A stretch of 64,000 nt of DNA from Mesorhizobium sp. M4B.F.Ca.ET.058.02.1.1 (GTDB taxonomy: Bacteria > Pseudomonadota > Alphaproteobacteria > Rhizobiales > Rhizobiaceae), in contig NZ_CP034450.1 of the NCBI RefSeq assembly GCF_003952505.1, forward strand, positions 62,001 to 126,000, read 5' to 3'. The translations under genes and the position numbers were made by a program. Position 1 is the first letter of the stretch; each line of letters starts with the position of its first letter. Positions 11,047-19,383 of this stretch are shown here, piece by piece. Below the pieces are notes generated by a model. That model saw nothing but the letters and a program-made list of their open reading frames with translations, was not told where the DNA came from and did not search any database.

Positions 11047-11544
11047 ATGCAGGCAGCCTCCTATTCGAAGACCCAGATCTGGCTGCATTGGGGCATCGCC
11101 GTGCTGATCCTGGTTCAGTTCCTAGCCCATGACGGCATGGAGCATGTCTGGCGTGCCTTTCGCCGCGGGCAGGAGGCCGCCGCCGGAGATCTGCCGCTGG
11201 CCTACATGCATGTCGTGCTCGGCCTTGCGGTGCTCGTTCTCGCGACGTGGCGGCTTTGGCTGAGGGCAACGCGCGGTGTGCCACCGGTCTCGGGCATGGA
11301 GCATCCGGCGCTGCGGCTGCTGGCCAAGGCGGCGCATCTGCTGATCTATGCGCTCATCTTCATCGTGCCGCTTTCGGGCGCTGCCGCCTGGTTCCTGCAG
11401 GTGCCGGGGGCAGGGCTGGTGCATGTGGTGGGCACGAACATCCTGCTCTATGTCGTGCTGCTGCATATCGCCGGCGCGCTGGTCCAGCACTTTGTCCTCA
11501 GGAGCGACGTGCTGCGGCAGATGTCGAGGTTCCGCCAGGCCTAG
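11047..11544 (+). CDS. cytochrome b561 family membrane protein
   Basis: The 165-residue protein has four hydrophobic helices with histidines placed as in bacterial di-haem cytochrome b561: WLHWG (His14), YMHVVLG, AAHLLIY and LLHIAGALVQH. Such proteins move electrons across or within the inner membrane, for example from ubiquinol to oxygen or superoxide. It is followed 60 bases later by the creA-like gene. The electron donor and acceptor are not deducible. Confidence 0.88.
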   Translation: MQAASYSKTQIWLHWGIAVLILVQFLAHDGMEHVWRAFRRGQEAAAGDLPLAYMHVVLGLAVLVLATWRLWLRATRGVPPVSGMEHPALRLLAKAAHLLIYALIFIVPLSGAAAWFLQVPGAGLVHVVGTNILLYVVLLHIAGALVQHFVLRSDVLRQMSRFRQA

Positions 11545-11604
11545 CTTGTAAACAAGCCACCTCAGTCCCACCTGAGACCGGCAACTCGAACCGAGGAGGC
11601 TCCC

Positions 11605-12093
11605 TTGCGAAAACTGATCGGCGGCGCGCTTGCCGCATGCCTCGTTCTTGGCGCTGGCGCCGCGGCGGCCGAGAAGGTCGGCAAGGTCGGCGTCGACTGG
11701 GTCGGCAACGACATCATGGTCGAGGCGATCAAGGATCCGAAAGTCGAGGGCGTCACCTGCCATGTCGCCTATTTCGATCGCAGCGTCATCGATCGCCTGC
11801 ACAAGGGCAACTGGTTCGAGGATCCGTCCGATTCGTCGATCTCCTGCCGCCAGACCGGACCGATCACCATCGGTGACATCGACATGGGCGAAAGCGGCGA
11901 GGAGGTGTTCAAGCAGGGCATCAGCCTGATCTGGAAGAAGCAGGTGGTGAACCGCATCTACGACAAGAAGAACGAGACGCTGATCTATCTCTCGCATTCA
12001 CGCCAGGTGCAGAACGGGTCGGCGAAGATGTCGGTCACGACGATCCCGCTCTACGGCCAGAACGTGGTCTGGACCAAGGGCAAGCCCCAATAA
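11605..12093 (+). CDS. CreA family periplasmic protein
   Basis: The product has 162 residues: a signal peptide (about 1-22, ending AAAA-EKVG) followed by the CreA core with KVGKVGVDWVGNDI, two cysteines (VTCHVAYFD and SISCRQTG) and the C-terminal YGQNVVW. Its function is unknown; the name comes from E. coli. The start is TTG at 11605, supported by the strong GAGGAGG site eight bases upstream, and no in-frame ATG fits. Confidence 0.88.
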   Translation: MRKLIGGALAACLVLGAGAAAAEKVGKVGVDWVGNDIMVEAIKDPKVEGVTCHVAYFDRSVIDRLHKGNWFEDPSDSSISCRQTGPITIGDIDMGESGEEVFKQGISLIWKKQVVNRIYDKKNETLIYLSHSRQVQNGSAKMSVTTIPLYGQNVVWTKGKPQ

Positions 12094-12123
12094 GCGGGGC
12101 AGGCTCTCTGGGGCTGTTTGTCG

Positions 12124-12196
12124 GCGCGACAATTGCTTCCGCTTTGCAGCAGCAATTGCGCGGGACAATTGCTCCCGCCTTGCGGGACCAATCGCG
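12124..12196. repeat. two tandem palindromic units
   Basis: Two diverged units of about 37 bases follow each other: the first begins GCGCGACAATTGCTTCCG at 12124, the second CGCGGGACAATTGCTCCCG at 12159. In the first, CAATTGCT and AGCAATTG form a hairpin. They fill the gap between creA and the acetyltransferase gene and are probably a degenerate intergenic repeat. Confidence 0.55.
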
Positions 12197-12214
12197 TGGG
12201 GGTAAAGCCGCCCC

Positions 12215-12856
12215 ATGGACCGTGCCGAAAACCTCGTCCTGAAAGACCCTGAGCCGCGCATCCATCCGACCGCGGAACTGAAGGCCTGCAAGCTCGGCCG
12301 CTACGCCTCGATCGGCGAGCGAGTGATCCTGCGCGAGGTGACGGTCGGCGATTTTTCCTATTTCGAACGCCACGCCGAGGCGATCTACACGACGATCGGC
12401 AAATTCTGCTCGATCGCCGCCAACAGCCGCATCAATGCGCTGGAGCATCCGATCGAGCGGTTGACGCAGCACAAGGTCAGCTACCGGCCGAACGAGTATT
12501 TCCGCTGGCTGGGCGTCGACGCGGCCTTCCGGGAGCGACGGCAGGCAAGGTCCGTCAGCATCGGCCACGACGTATGGATCGGCCATGGCGCGGTGATCAT
12601 GCCAGGTGTCGCCATCGGCAATGGCGCGGTCGTCGGCGCCAACGCGGTGGTCACGCATGACGTGCCGGCCTATACGATCGTCGCCGGCGTGCCGGCCAGG
12701 CCGCTGCGTCCGCGCTTCGCCGCCGACATCGCGGCGCGGATCGAACAGCTTGGCTGGTGGGACTGGCCGCCGGAGAAACTGGCGGGGGCTGTTCCCGACA
12801 TGCAGCAAATGCCGATCGAGGCATTCCTCGACCGCTGGGAAAACGACGCTCCCTAA
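12215..12856 (+). CDS. hexapeptide-repeat acetyltransferase, phosphonate-associated (TIGR03308-like)
   Basis: The 213-residue protein is a left-handed beta-helix transferase. It has the block [18 protein letters not shown] near the middle, [18 protein letters not shown] with the catalytic-type histidine, and [19 protein letters not shown]. The N-terminal [19 protein letters not shown] and the C-terminal [10 protein letters not shown] match the subgroup often encoded with phosphonate (phn) genes. No other phn gene is in the window, so the link to phosphonate is by family only. The acceptor is unknown. Confidence 0.8.
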   Translation: MDRAENLVLKDPEPRIHPTAELKACKLGRYASIGERVILREVTVGDFSYFERHAEAIYTTIGKFCSIAANSRINALEHPIERLTQHKVSYRPNEYFRWLGVDAAFRERRQARSVSIGHDVWIGHGAVIMPGVAIGNGAVVGANAVVTHDVPAYTIVAGVPARPLRPRFAADIAARIEQLGWWDWPPEKLAGAVPDMQQMPIEAFLDRWENDAP

Positions 12857-12871
12857 TTTCCGCGGAATAAA

Positions 12872-12908
12872 CCCCTTCCGCCAAGCGGGGGTGGCGCAGC
12901 GGAAGGGG
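12872..12908. repeat. perfect 10-base-pair hairpin after the acetyltransferase gene
   Basis: CCCCTTCCGC (12872-12881) pairs with GCGGAAGGGG (12899-12908) across a 17-base loop. The same GCGGAAGG word recurs at about 12934. No U-tract follows, so it may be part of a palindromic repeat rather than a simple terminator. Nothing else is seen in 12909-13110. Confidence 0.5.
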
Positions 12909-13110
12909 TCGGAGGTAAACCGCCGTGAAGCGGAAGGAACAGGCTTTTCCTGCCTGCTCCGGCACTATGGCAATAAACCCATAAGGTGTTTTTTCCTGCC
13001 CCTGCGCTTTCCGCGTGTGCCGGATTGCACGGTCCCGATCGGTTCAGCGGGAACCGGGAGCGTGCGTTGGCTGTTTCTTCCGGAGTTCGCGCGACAGTCG
13101 AGAGATTCCG

Positions 13111-13542
13111 ATGATCGAGAGACTTTTCACCAGGATTGCCAATTGGGTGGCTCATGTGGCCGGTATGCCGCCGACCTTCGCCGCCTGCGTGCTGATCGTG
13201 GTCGTCTGGGCGCTGAGCGGGCCGTTCTTCGGCTTTTCCGACACCTGGCAGCTCGTCATCAACACCGGCACCACCATCGCCACCTTCCTGATGGTGTTCC
13301 TCATTCAGAACACCCAGAACCGCGACGGCGCGGCGATCCAAGCCAAACTTGACGAACTGATCCGGGTGGGCCGCGCCCACAATCACTTCATTGGCATCGA
13401 GCATCTGACTGAATCGGAGGTCGAGGAGATCCGCGCGAAGTGCGAGCGAGCGGCGAAACGGCATGACCGCAAGATCGCCGAACTGGCTGCCAAGAAGGCC
13501 GTGGCGGGCAAGAATGGTGCAAGGAAGAAGGCTGCCGCCTGA
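13111..13542 (+). CDS. low-affinity iron permease family protein (small)
   Basis: The 143-residue product has two membrane helices (about 22-40 and 47-66) and the family block TFLMVFLIQNTQNRDGAAIQAKLDELIR, so it belongs to the Iron_permease/Fet4-like Pfam family. The C terminus is basic (KNGARKKAAA). Bacterial members are far smaller than yeast Fet4 and iron transport is not shown. The ATG at 13111 begins just before the first helix; a start at 13015 would add 32 unrelated residues. Confidence 0.75.
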   Translation: MIERLFTRIANWVAHVAGMPPTFAACVLIVVVWALSGPFFGFSDTWQLVINTGTTIATFLMVFLIQNTQNRDGAAIQAKLDELIRVGRAHNHFIGIEHLTESEVEEIRAKCERAAKRHDRKIAELAAKKAVAGKNGARKKAAA

Positions 13543-13554
13543 GCGGGTCCGCCA

Positions 13555-13645
13555 AAGCGGTTCATCATTTCAATGAAACGCTGAACCGCTCTATCTCTTG
13601 TTTCTGACGCAATTCCGTACGGAAAACTTTCTGGAATTGCTCTAG
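13555..13645. repeat. double-hairpin intergenic repeat, family B, copy 1
   Basis: The first hairpin is AGCGGTTCA (13556-13564) with TGAACCGCT (13582-13590). The second is GCAATTCC (13609-13616) with GGAATTGC (13633-13640). It lies between two convergent genes and overlaps the SDR stop. Other copies are at 42384-42456 and 59923-60027. The two-palindrome build resembles rhizobial RIME elements; membership was not tested. Confidence 0.8.
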
Positions 13646-14502
13646 CGGCTCATGAAGGCCGCGAAAGCGTCCTTGTGGTCAGGGTGCCAGCGCGACAGGG
13701 CAGGGCGGTTCTCGATGATGTCGCCAATCGCCCAGGCCATGCGCTTTTCGTCTGTCGGCCGCGCCACCTCATTGTCGGGGCAAAGGATGTAGAAATCGCC
13801 GTGCTTGAGCGAGGCGAGCATGAAGTCGATGACCTGCTCGCCGGTCCAGGCGCCGGCCGGCTTCTCGGTCGCGCCTTCGGTCAGGCCGGTATAGGTGAAG
13901 CCCGGGATGAGCAGGTGGGCGGAGACCCTTGCGCCGGGCTCGTTGCGCAGAGCGTGGGCAAGACCCTCGCTGAAGGTCTTCACGCCGGCCTTGGAGACGT
14001 TATAGGCGAGATTGCCGGGCGGCGTGGTGATGCCCTGCTTGGAGCCGGTGTTGATGATCAGGCCGGTTTTGCCCGAGGCCAGCATGGCCGGCGCGAAGGC
14101 CTCGACGCCATGCACGACGCCCCAGAAATTGATGGCGAGAAGCCGCTTCCAGGCATCCCGGTTTTCCCACGGTTTGCCGGGATTGTTGCCGACACCGGCA
14201 TTGTTCATCAGCAGCGACACGTCGCCGAAGGCGCCTTGCGCCGTTTCCGCCAGCCGATCGACTTCGTCGGCCGCGGAAACATCCGTGGCGACGGCAAGCA
14301 CGTCGCCGCCGATCGCGGCGACCGCCCGGCTTGCCTCGTCGAGGCGCGCCCCGCCGATATCGGCCAGCACGATCTTCATGCCCATGGCCGCAAACCTCTT
14401 CGCGGCGGCAAGGCCGATGCCGCTGGCGGCGCCGGTGATGACGGCGACGTTGCCGGAGGCGAGGGCCGGGAGGGCGGACTGGAATTCGGCGTCGGTGGTC
14501 AT
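13642..14502 (-). CDS. SDR family NAD(P)-dependent oxidoreductase
   Basis: This is a classical short-chain dehydrogenase of 286 residues. It has the cofactor motif TGAASGIG near residues 24-31, the structural NNAG motif, a serine in INTGSKQG and the catalytic YNVSK pair. The long C-terminal part (after 220) with DFMLASLKHGDFYILCPDNEV is common in rhizobial SDRs. The ATG at 14502 follows the ribosome site AAGGACC. The substrate is unknown. Confidence 0.9.
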   Translation of the reverse strand: MTTDAEFQSALPALASGNVAVITGAASGIGLAAAKRFAAMGMKIVLADIGGARLDEASRAVAAIGGDVLAVATDVSAADEVDRLAETAQGAFGDVSLLMNNAGVGNNPGKPWENRDAWKRLLAINFWGVVHGVEAFAPAMLASGKTGLIINTGSKQGITTPPGNLAYNVSKAGVKTFSEGLAHALRNEPGARVSAHLLIPGFTYTGLTEGATEKPAGAWTGEQVIDFMLASLKHGDFYILCPDNEVARPTDEKRMAWAIGDIIENRPALSRWHPDHKDAFAAFMSR

Positions 14503-14633
14503 GGCAGGGTCCTTGTTCGAGGTTGCGCCGAACTTAACGCCGGATCAGGCTCAGGCAAGTCCGCTTCGACGTTGGCGGGTTGACCGCATGGGCGGCCGCC
14601 GCGCATGCTGCCCCCATCGAAGGAGACTGCCGA

Positions 14634-14915
14634 TTGACCGACTGGGCCGAAATCCTGAAGGAGCAGACCGCCACCGGCGACCAGATGGGCCGCGAGGTGC
14701 CGAAGATGCTGGCCAATCCCGACATCAGCGAGGCGCAGGTCAAGACACTGTTCTCGGCTTTGGAGAAGCAGGCCGACTTCGTCGAGAAGCTGCGCATGGC
14801 GCTGGAGAAATTCGACCATGACTTTCCCGTCATCAAGGCGGCCGAGCGGCTGGAGGAACGCTATGCCGACCTCGCGGCGTCAGTGGCTGAAAAGCTGAAG
14901 GCCATGCGGACGTAG
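14634..14915 (+). CDS. small helical conserved hypothetical protein
   Basis: The 93-residue product (TDWAEILKEQTATGDQMGRE at the start) is charged and mostly helical, with no membrane segment, signal or cysteine. The TTG at 14634 is chosen because AAGGAGAC precedes it by nine bases; a longer frame from 14580 lacks a ribosome site and begins with alanine-rich residues. It is convergent with the TMEM175-like gene, whose stop is 6 bases away. No function is recognised. Confidence 0.65.
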   Translation: MTDWAEILKEQTATGDQMGREVPKMLANPDISEAQVKTLFSALEKQADFVEKLRMALEKFDHDFPVIKAAERLEERYADLAASVAEKLKAMRT

Positions 14916-14921
14916 CGTCGT

Positions 14922-15497
14922 CTACTTTTCGATAAGCCTCTCGAAGCGCCTGTCCGGCACGAACCAGGTTATCGCCACCGCCACATAGAGGGCGACGCCA
15001 ATCCACTGGTTGACGAAGGTGAGCAGCACACCAGCTATGTAGATCGCCAGCGAAACCTTGCCCTTCCTGTCTTGGCCCACCGCCCTGGCAAAGGTCGTGT
15101 CCGCGCCGTGCAGGTGGCGCAGCTTGGTTACCAGGATCGTGTAGGCGACGGCGCAGAGCGCCAGGTCGGCGCCGTAGACGGCGACCGGCACCGGCGCGAA
15201 ATGGTTCTCGCCCATGAAAGCGGTCGTCACCGGCATCAGCGACAGCCAGAACAGAAGGTTGAGGTTCGCCCACAGGACATATCCGTCGACGCGCTGCACG
15301 GTGTGGAACATGTTGTGCAGATTGTTCCAGTAGATGCCGACATTGATGAAGGACAGGACGTAGCTGAAGAAGACCGGCCACAACGGCGCGAGGGTGGAAA
15401 AATCCTCGCCATGCGGCACCTTCAGCTCCAGCACCATGATGGTGATGATGATGGCGACGACGCCATCGGTGAATGCTTCGACCCGTCCTTTGCCCAT
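14922..15497 (-). CDS. TMEM175 / DUF1211 family membrane protein, potassium-channel-like
   Basis: The 191-residue protein opens with GRVEAFTDGVVAIIITIMVLEL, which matches the R-x3-F(S/T)D signature of the first helix of the TMEM175 family. Bacterial TMEM175 proteins form tetrameric potassium channels with one six-helix repeat; about six hydrophobic helices are visible here. The ribosome site AGGGGAGAATCG precedes the ATG. Selectivity is inferred from the family. Confidence 0.85.
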   Translation of the reverse strand: MGKGRVEAFTDGVVAIIITIMVLELKVPHGEDFSTLAPLWPVFFSYVLSFINVGIYWNNLHNMFHTVQRVDGYVLWANLNLLFWLSLMPVTTAFMGENHFAPVPVAVYGADLALCAVAYTILVTKLRHLHGADTTFARAVGQDRKGKVSLAIYIAGVLLTFVNQWIGVALYVAVAITWFVPDRRFERLIEK

Positions 15498-15643
15498 CGA
15501 TTCTCCCCTTGAACAGGCGAAGGGTACGAGAGGATTTCGCGTGGCGCCATACTGACCATCCTGTCAGGAGCGTATTGGGCGAGCGGAACGGCCGTCACCA
15601 TCTGCACGTTAGGCGGGCATTCCCCAAAAAGAAGGACGTCGAG

Positions 15644-16852
15644 ATGACGACCTACGCTCAAGCCATGACGCGCGACAATGAATTCGGCGGCGGCGCCGCG
15701 ACCACCGCCGTCGCCGCCATGAGCGCGGCGCTGTTTGCCGGAAGCACGGTACTGACGCCGCTCTACGTCATCTACAAGCAAGCCTTCGGCTTTTCCCAGA
15801 TGACGCTGACGCTGGTCTATGCCGTCTACGTCGTCGGCAATCTGGCGGCGCTGCTGGTGTTCGGACGGCTGTCGGATGCCATCGGCCGCCGCCCGGCCGC
15901 CCTGGCGGCGATGGCGACCGCCCTTGTCAGTGCGCTGGTCTTCCTGTTCGCCGAAAATGTCGCCTGGCTCGATATCGCCCGCATCCTGAGCGGTCTTGGC
16001 ATCGGCGTCGGCGCGGGAACAGGCACCGCCTGGCTCGCCGAGCTGCTCGACAGCGAGGACAGATCGCGCGCCGCAACCATCGCCACCAGCACCAATTTCG
16101 TCGGCCTCGGCCTCGGCGCGCTGGTGTCGGGGATGCTTGCCGAATACGCGCCCTGGCCACTCAGGCTGACATTCGCGCTCTATCTGGCGCTGCTTGCCCT
16201 GGTCACGCTCTTGATCTGGCGCACCCAGGAAACCGTGTCGCGGCCAGGGCGGCTCTCGGACGTCTCGATGTGGCCACGGCTGTCGGTGCCCGCCGACATC
16301 CGCGCGGCCTTCGTGGCGCCGGCGGTGACTGGCTTCGGCGCCATGGCGCTGGTCGGCTTCTACGCGGCGCTGGCGCCAAGCATTCTGGCGCAGCAGTTGC
16401 AGGTCACGAATCATGCCGAGGCCGGCGCGCTGTTCTTCGAGCTGTCGATGGTGGCGGCCGCGACCATCCTGCTGACGGTGCGACTGTCCAGCCGCATCAC
16501 CATGCTGGCGGCGCTGGCGCTGATGACCCCAACCGTGGCGCTGGTCGTTGCCGCGCAAGTCTATGCGTCCATGGCAATCATGATCGCCGCAACCGGCTTG
16601 TGCGGCGTGGCGGCGGCGCTCGGCTATCGCGGCGGCCTGCAGGTGGTGAACCAGATCGCGCCGGACGACCGGCGCGCCGAAGTTGTGTCGGCCTTCTTCA
16701 TCTGCTGCTTCTGCGGCAACGCGCTGCCGGTCATCGGCATCGGCATCCTGTCGAACTGGACGAGCGCGACGGCAGCAAGCCTGGCCTTTGCCGGGATGAT
16801 CACGGTCTTTGCGCTGGTGGCGCTGGGGTTCGGCGCGAAATACGCGCGCTAG
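15644..16852 (+). CDS. MFS transporter
   Basis: The 402-residue protein has twelve hydrophobic segments and the MFS loop 2-3 motif GRLSDAIGRRPAALAAM. It is of the drug/metabolite exporter type, but the substrate is not deducible. The ATG at 15644 has AGAAGGACG upstream. The gene ends three bases before the convergent MATE gene ends, leaving no room for a separate terminator. Confidence 0.9.
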   Translation: MTTYAQAMTRDNEFGGGAATTAVAAMSAALFAGSTVLTPLYVIYKQAFGFSQMTLTLVYAVYVVGNLAALLVFGRLSDAIGRRPAALAAMATALVSALVFLFAENVAWLDIARILSGLGIGVGAGTGTAWLAELLDSEDRSRAATIATSTNFVGLGLGALVSGMLAEYAPWPLRLTFALYLALLALVTLLIWRTQETVSRPGRLSDVSMWPRLSVPADIRAAFVAPAVTGFGAMALVGFYAALAPSILAQQLQVTNHAEAGALFFELSMVAAATILLTVRLSSRITMLAALALMTPTVALVVAAQVYASMAIMIAATGLCGVAAALGYRGGLQVVNQIAPDDRRAEVVSAFFICCFCGNALPVIGIGILSNWTSATAASLAFAGMITVFALVALGFGAKYAR

Positions 16853-16855
16853 GGT

Positions 16856-18328
16856 TCAGCCGTCCGGCGTCTCGGGCGCCATGTTCGCGCGCTGGCGCGG
16901 CACGCCGAGACCAGTGTCCGGCGGTTCGCCGGCGGCCGGCCTGCCCTCGATCATGTGCAGGGTGCGCCAGCCGCCGAAACGGTAGTAGGCGGCGGCCAGC
17001 GCCAGTGAAGTGATCGAGCCGGCCGGAAAGCTCCACCAGAGCGCCTCCTCGCCGATCACGCTCCGGAAGAAATAGGCAAAGCCGGAGCGCACGATCAGCA
17101 CCGAGATCACCAGGATGATCAGCGGCGGCATCACCGCGCCGGTTGCGCGCACTGTGGCGAACAGCACGATGGTGACGCCGAACAGGATGAACGACCAGGA
17201 CGCGACATTGTTGATGTGGGCGGCGATGTCTATGGCCGCGCTGTCGGTGCTGAGGAACAGGCTGAGGATCGAACGGTCGAAGAAAAACAGCAGGAAGACC
17301 AGCGCGCCGGTCAGCACCAGGTTGAAGCCGACGCCCGAAGCCGCGACCTTGCCGATGCGATCCCAGCGCCCGGCGCCGACATTCTGCGCCGCCATCGAGG
17401 AGACGGCGGCGCCGATGGCGAGCGCCGGCATCTGGATATAGGTCCAGAGCTGCGCGGCGATGCCGTAGGCGGCGGCGACCTGAGAACCGTAGGAATTGAC
17501 GATGCCCATGACCGTCAGCGCCGCGGCGGAAATCACGATCATCTGCAGGCCCATCGGCACGCCCTTGAAGACGACGATCCTGAGCAGCGCCGGATCGGGC
17601 CGCAGCAGGGCGAGGTTGGCGCCGGCGAGCCTCAGCGGATGCTTGCGGGCATAGAGCACGATCAGGATGGCGATCACGCTCACCGTCTGGCCGATCAGCG
17701 TGGCGGTGGCGGATCCGGCGATGCCGAGCTCCGGGAACGGCCCGAGGCCGCGGATCAGCAGCGGGTTGAGCACGATGTCGAGGACGACCGCCAGCGCCAT
17801 GAAGACGAACGGCGTGCGCGAATCGCCGGCACCGCGCAGCACCGTCATGACGAAGGACAACAGGTTCATCATCGGCACGGCGACGAAGATGATGCGCAGG
17901 TAGGAGCGTGCCAGCGGCAGCGCGTCGGCCGGCGTGCCCAGCGTGTTGAGGATGGCGTCGACCCAGATCCAGCCGTAGACGGCGAACACCACCGAGACGA
18001 GGAAGAAGAAGGTGGCGCTGGTGCCGACGATGCGCCGCGCCTCCGGCAGGTCGCGGGCGCCGACCGACTGCGCGACCAGGATGGTGGCGGCCATGCCGAT
18101 GCCGAACACCGTGCCGAGGATCAGGAACAGCACCAGATTGGCGTTGGAAGTCGCGGTCAGCGCCGCCTCGCCGAGGAAGCGGCCGACCCATACGGCATTG
18201 ATCGAGCCGTTGAGCGACTGCAGCACGTTGGAGCCGAGCACCGGCAAGGCGAACAGCAGCAGCGTGCGCGGGATCGGGCCGCTGGTGAGGTCGCCGGTGC
18301 GCCGGCGGGCAGGTGTCTTCTCGTCCAT
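16856..18328 (-). CDS. MATE family efflux transporter
   Basis: The 490-residue protein has twelve predicted helices in two related halves and typical MATE blocks: LLFALPVLGSNVLQSLNGSI near the start, FFFLVSVVFAVYGWIW, and GAGDSRTPFVFMALAVV. MATE pumps export cationic drugs and metabolites using sodium or proton gradients. The ATG at 18328 (MDEKTPARRR) is preferred over one 60 bases upstream. Confidence 0.9.
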   Translation of the reverse strand: MDEKTPARRRTGDLTSGPIPRTLLLFALPVLGSNVLQSLNGSINAVWVGRFLGEAALTATSNANLVLFLILGTVFGIGMAATILVAQSVGARDLPEARRIVGTSATFFFLVSVVFAVYGWIWVDAILNTLGTPADALPLARSYLRIIFVAVPMMNLLSFVMTVLRGAGDSRTPFVFMALAVVLDIVLNPLLIRGLGPFPELGIAGSATATLIGQTVSVIAILIVLYARKHPLRLAGANLALLRPDPALLRIVVFKGVPMGLQMIVISAAALTVMGIVNSYGSQVAAAYGIAAQLWTYIQMPALAIGAAVSSMAAQNVGAGRWDRIGKVAASGVGFNLVLTGALVFLLFFFDRSILSLFLSTDSAAIDIAAHINNVASWSFILFGVTIVLFATVRATGAVMPPLIILVISVLIVRSGFAYFFRSVIGEEALWWSFPAGSITSLALAAAYYRFGGWRTLHMIEGRPAAGEPPDTGLGVPRQRANMAPETPDG

Positions 18329-18485
18329 GGTGGGGCACCGAAAATGAATCAGGCCCGCGATCCTATCGCAGGCCTGTTTCGCATACATCCATTTCCGCCA
18401 GATCGATGGCCACGCTGCCCGCCGGCTGCGTGAGCCGTATCGGAAAGGCCGGGCGCGAAATTCACGCCTGGTCCCCCTCCACCGT

Positions 18486-18734
18486 CTATTGCCGATAGAG
18501 GATCATGCCGGCATGGTGCAGGATGCCGTCAACGAACTCGCCGTCGGCGGTGAACCCCGTGTCGTCCCAATAGTAGATGTGGCTCGCATTTATCTCGTAA
18601 CGTCCCTCGTAGGCGCGCTCGCGATTGCCGCGCGCCTCGAGATAGCGGCCGGTTGGCAGGAGTTGATGCCGGATATGGCCATCTGCCGTAACCCACATGC
18701 CGACGTAGGGATGGGTGGCATCGGACATGCTCAT
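18486..18734 (-). CDS. Atu4866-domain protein
   Basis: The 82-residue protein matches the small beta-barrel family named after Agrobacterium Atu4866. It contains YVGMWVTADGHIRHQLLPTG, then GRYEINASHIYYWDDTGF and a C-terminal GILHHAGMILYRQ. The family is of unknown function. Its ATG overlaps the stop of the upstream NTF2-like gene by four bases, so the two are translated together. The pair is divergent from the LysR gene. Confidence 0.8.
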   Translation of the reverse strand: MSMSDATHPYVGMWVTADGHIRHQLLPTGRYLEARGNRERAYEGRYEINASHIYYWDDTGFTADGEFVDGILHHAGMILYRQ

Positions 18735-19279
18735 TTGCCTTCCGCCTGCTGCGGATAGAAGTGTGCAATATCCTGCGGTTTGACCACCCGCGCGTAATTC
18801 AGCTCCTGACGGATCTTCCACGCGCCGTCGATGCAGACCCAACCGAGCTGCGAGCGCCCGTCGAATGCGACGACCTCTCCGTCGAGGCGGCTGATCTGCC
18901 CGACAAAACCGATTGTCGTGGAGGCGACATCGCCTCCCGCAATCTGATCATCACCGCCGGTGAGCGCGTGGCGAACGGAGCGTGCGCCATTCTGGAGGTT
19001 CTCCCAGTTCGCTCCGTAGACAGCGGCGTTGTCGAAAAGCTGTGTCGGGCCGGGTGCGAAATTGTCGTAGAAGACGCCCCGGGGTGCCTTCACATCATAG
19101 TAGCGGCTCATCTTCTCGGCGAAGACGAAGGTCGGGTCGCCTTCATTGCGTTCCCACCCCTCCATGATCCACGATTTGTGAAGGGCAAGCGGGGCGTTGC
19201 CTCCGTCCAGCGGACAGGGTTGGGCCGCGACTGGCTCGGCCAGGGCCAGCAAACAGGCTGCTAGAAGTAGTGCTTTCAT
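18731..19279 (-). CDS. secreted NTF2-like (SnoaL-type) protein
   Basis: The 182-residue product has a signal peptide (about 1-20, ending EPVAAQP) and a cone-shaped NTF2-like fold suggested by FAEKMSRYYDV, VFYDNFAPG, GEVVAFDGRSQLGWVCIDGAWKI and a final strand. Such proteins often bind small molecules, with or without catalysis. Two cysteines (Cys22 region and WVCID) could form a disulfide. Four-base overlap with the Atu4866-like gene and divergence from the LysR gene suggest a small LysR-controlled operon. Confidence 0.7.
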   Translation of the reverse strand: MKALLLAACLLALAEPVAAQPCPLDGGNAPLALHKSWIMEGWERNEGDPTFVFAEKMSRYYDVKAPRGVFYDNFAPGPTQLFDNAAVYGANWENLQNGARSVRHALTGGDDQIAGGDVASTTIGFVGQISRLDGEVVAFDGRSQLGWVCIDGAWKIRQELNYARVVKPQDIAHFYPQQAEGK

Positions 19280-19346
19280 GTCGATCTTCCTTCTGGTTGT
19301 CGAATGGCACCAAAAGGTTGGACGAGAATTGATGTTGCGTGTATCT

Positions 19347-19360
19347 GTCGAATGCTCGAC
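19347..19360. promoter_or_regulatory. candidate LysR-type operator
   Basis: GTCGA-ATGC-TCGAC is a perfect dyad in the 104-base gap between the LysR gene and the divergent NTF2-like gene. The position, 24 bases before the regulator's ATG, is typical for an autoregulatory LysR site. Confidence 0.45.
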
Positions 19361-19383
19361 TGGCTGGTTAGTAATGTTTGACA

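Noticed and set aside
17216..18433. A 405-codon plus-strand frame opposite the MATE gene
   Set aside because: The product is a highly charged Asp/Arg/His string typical of the antisense of membrane-protein codons.
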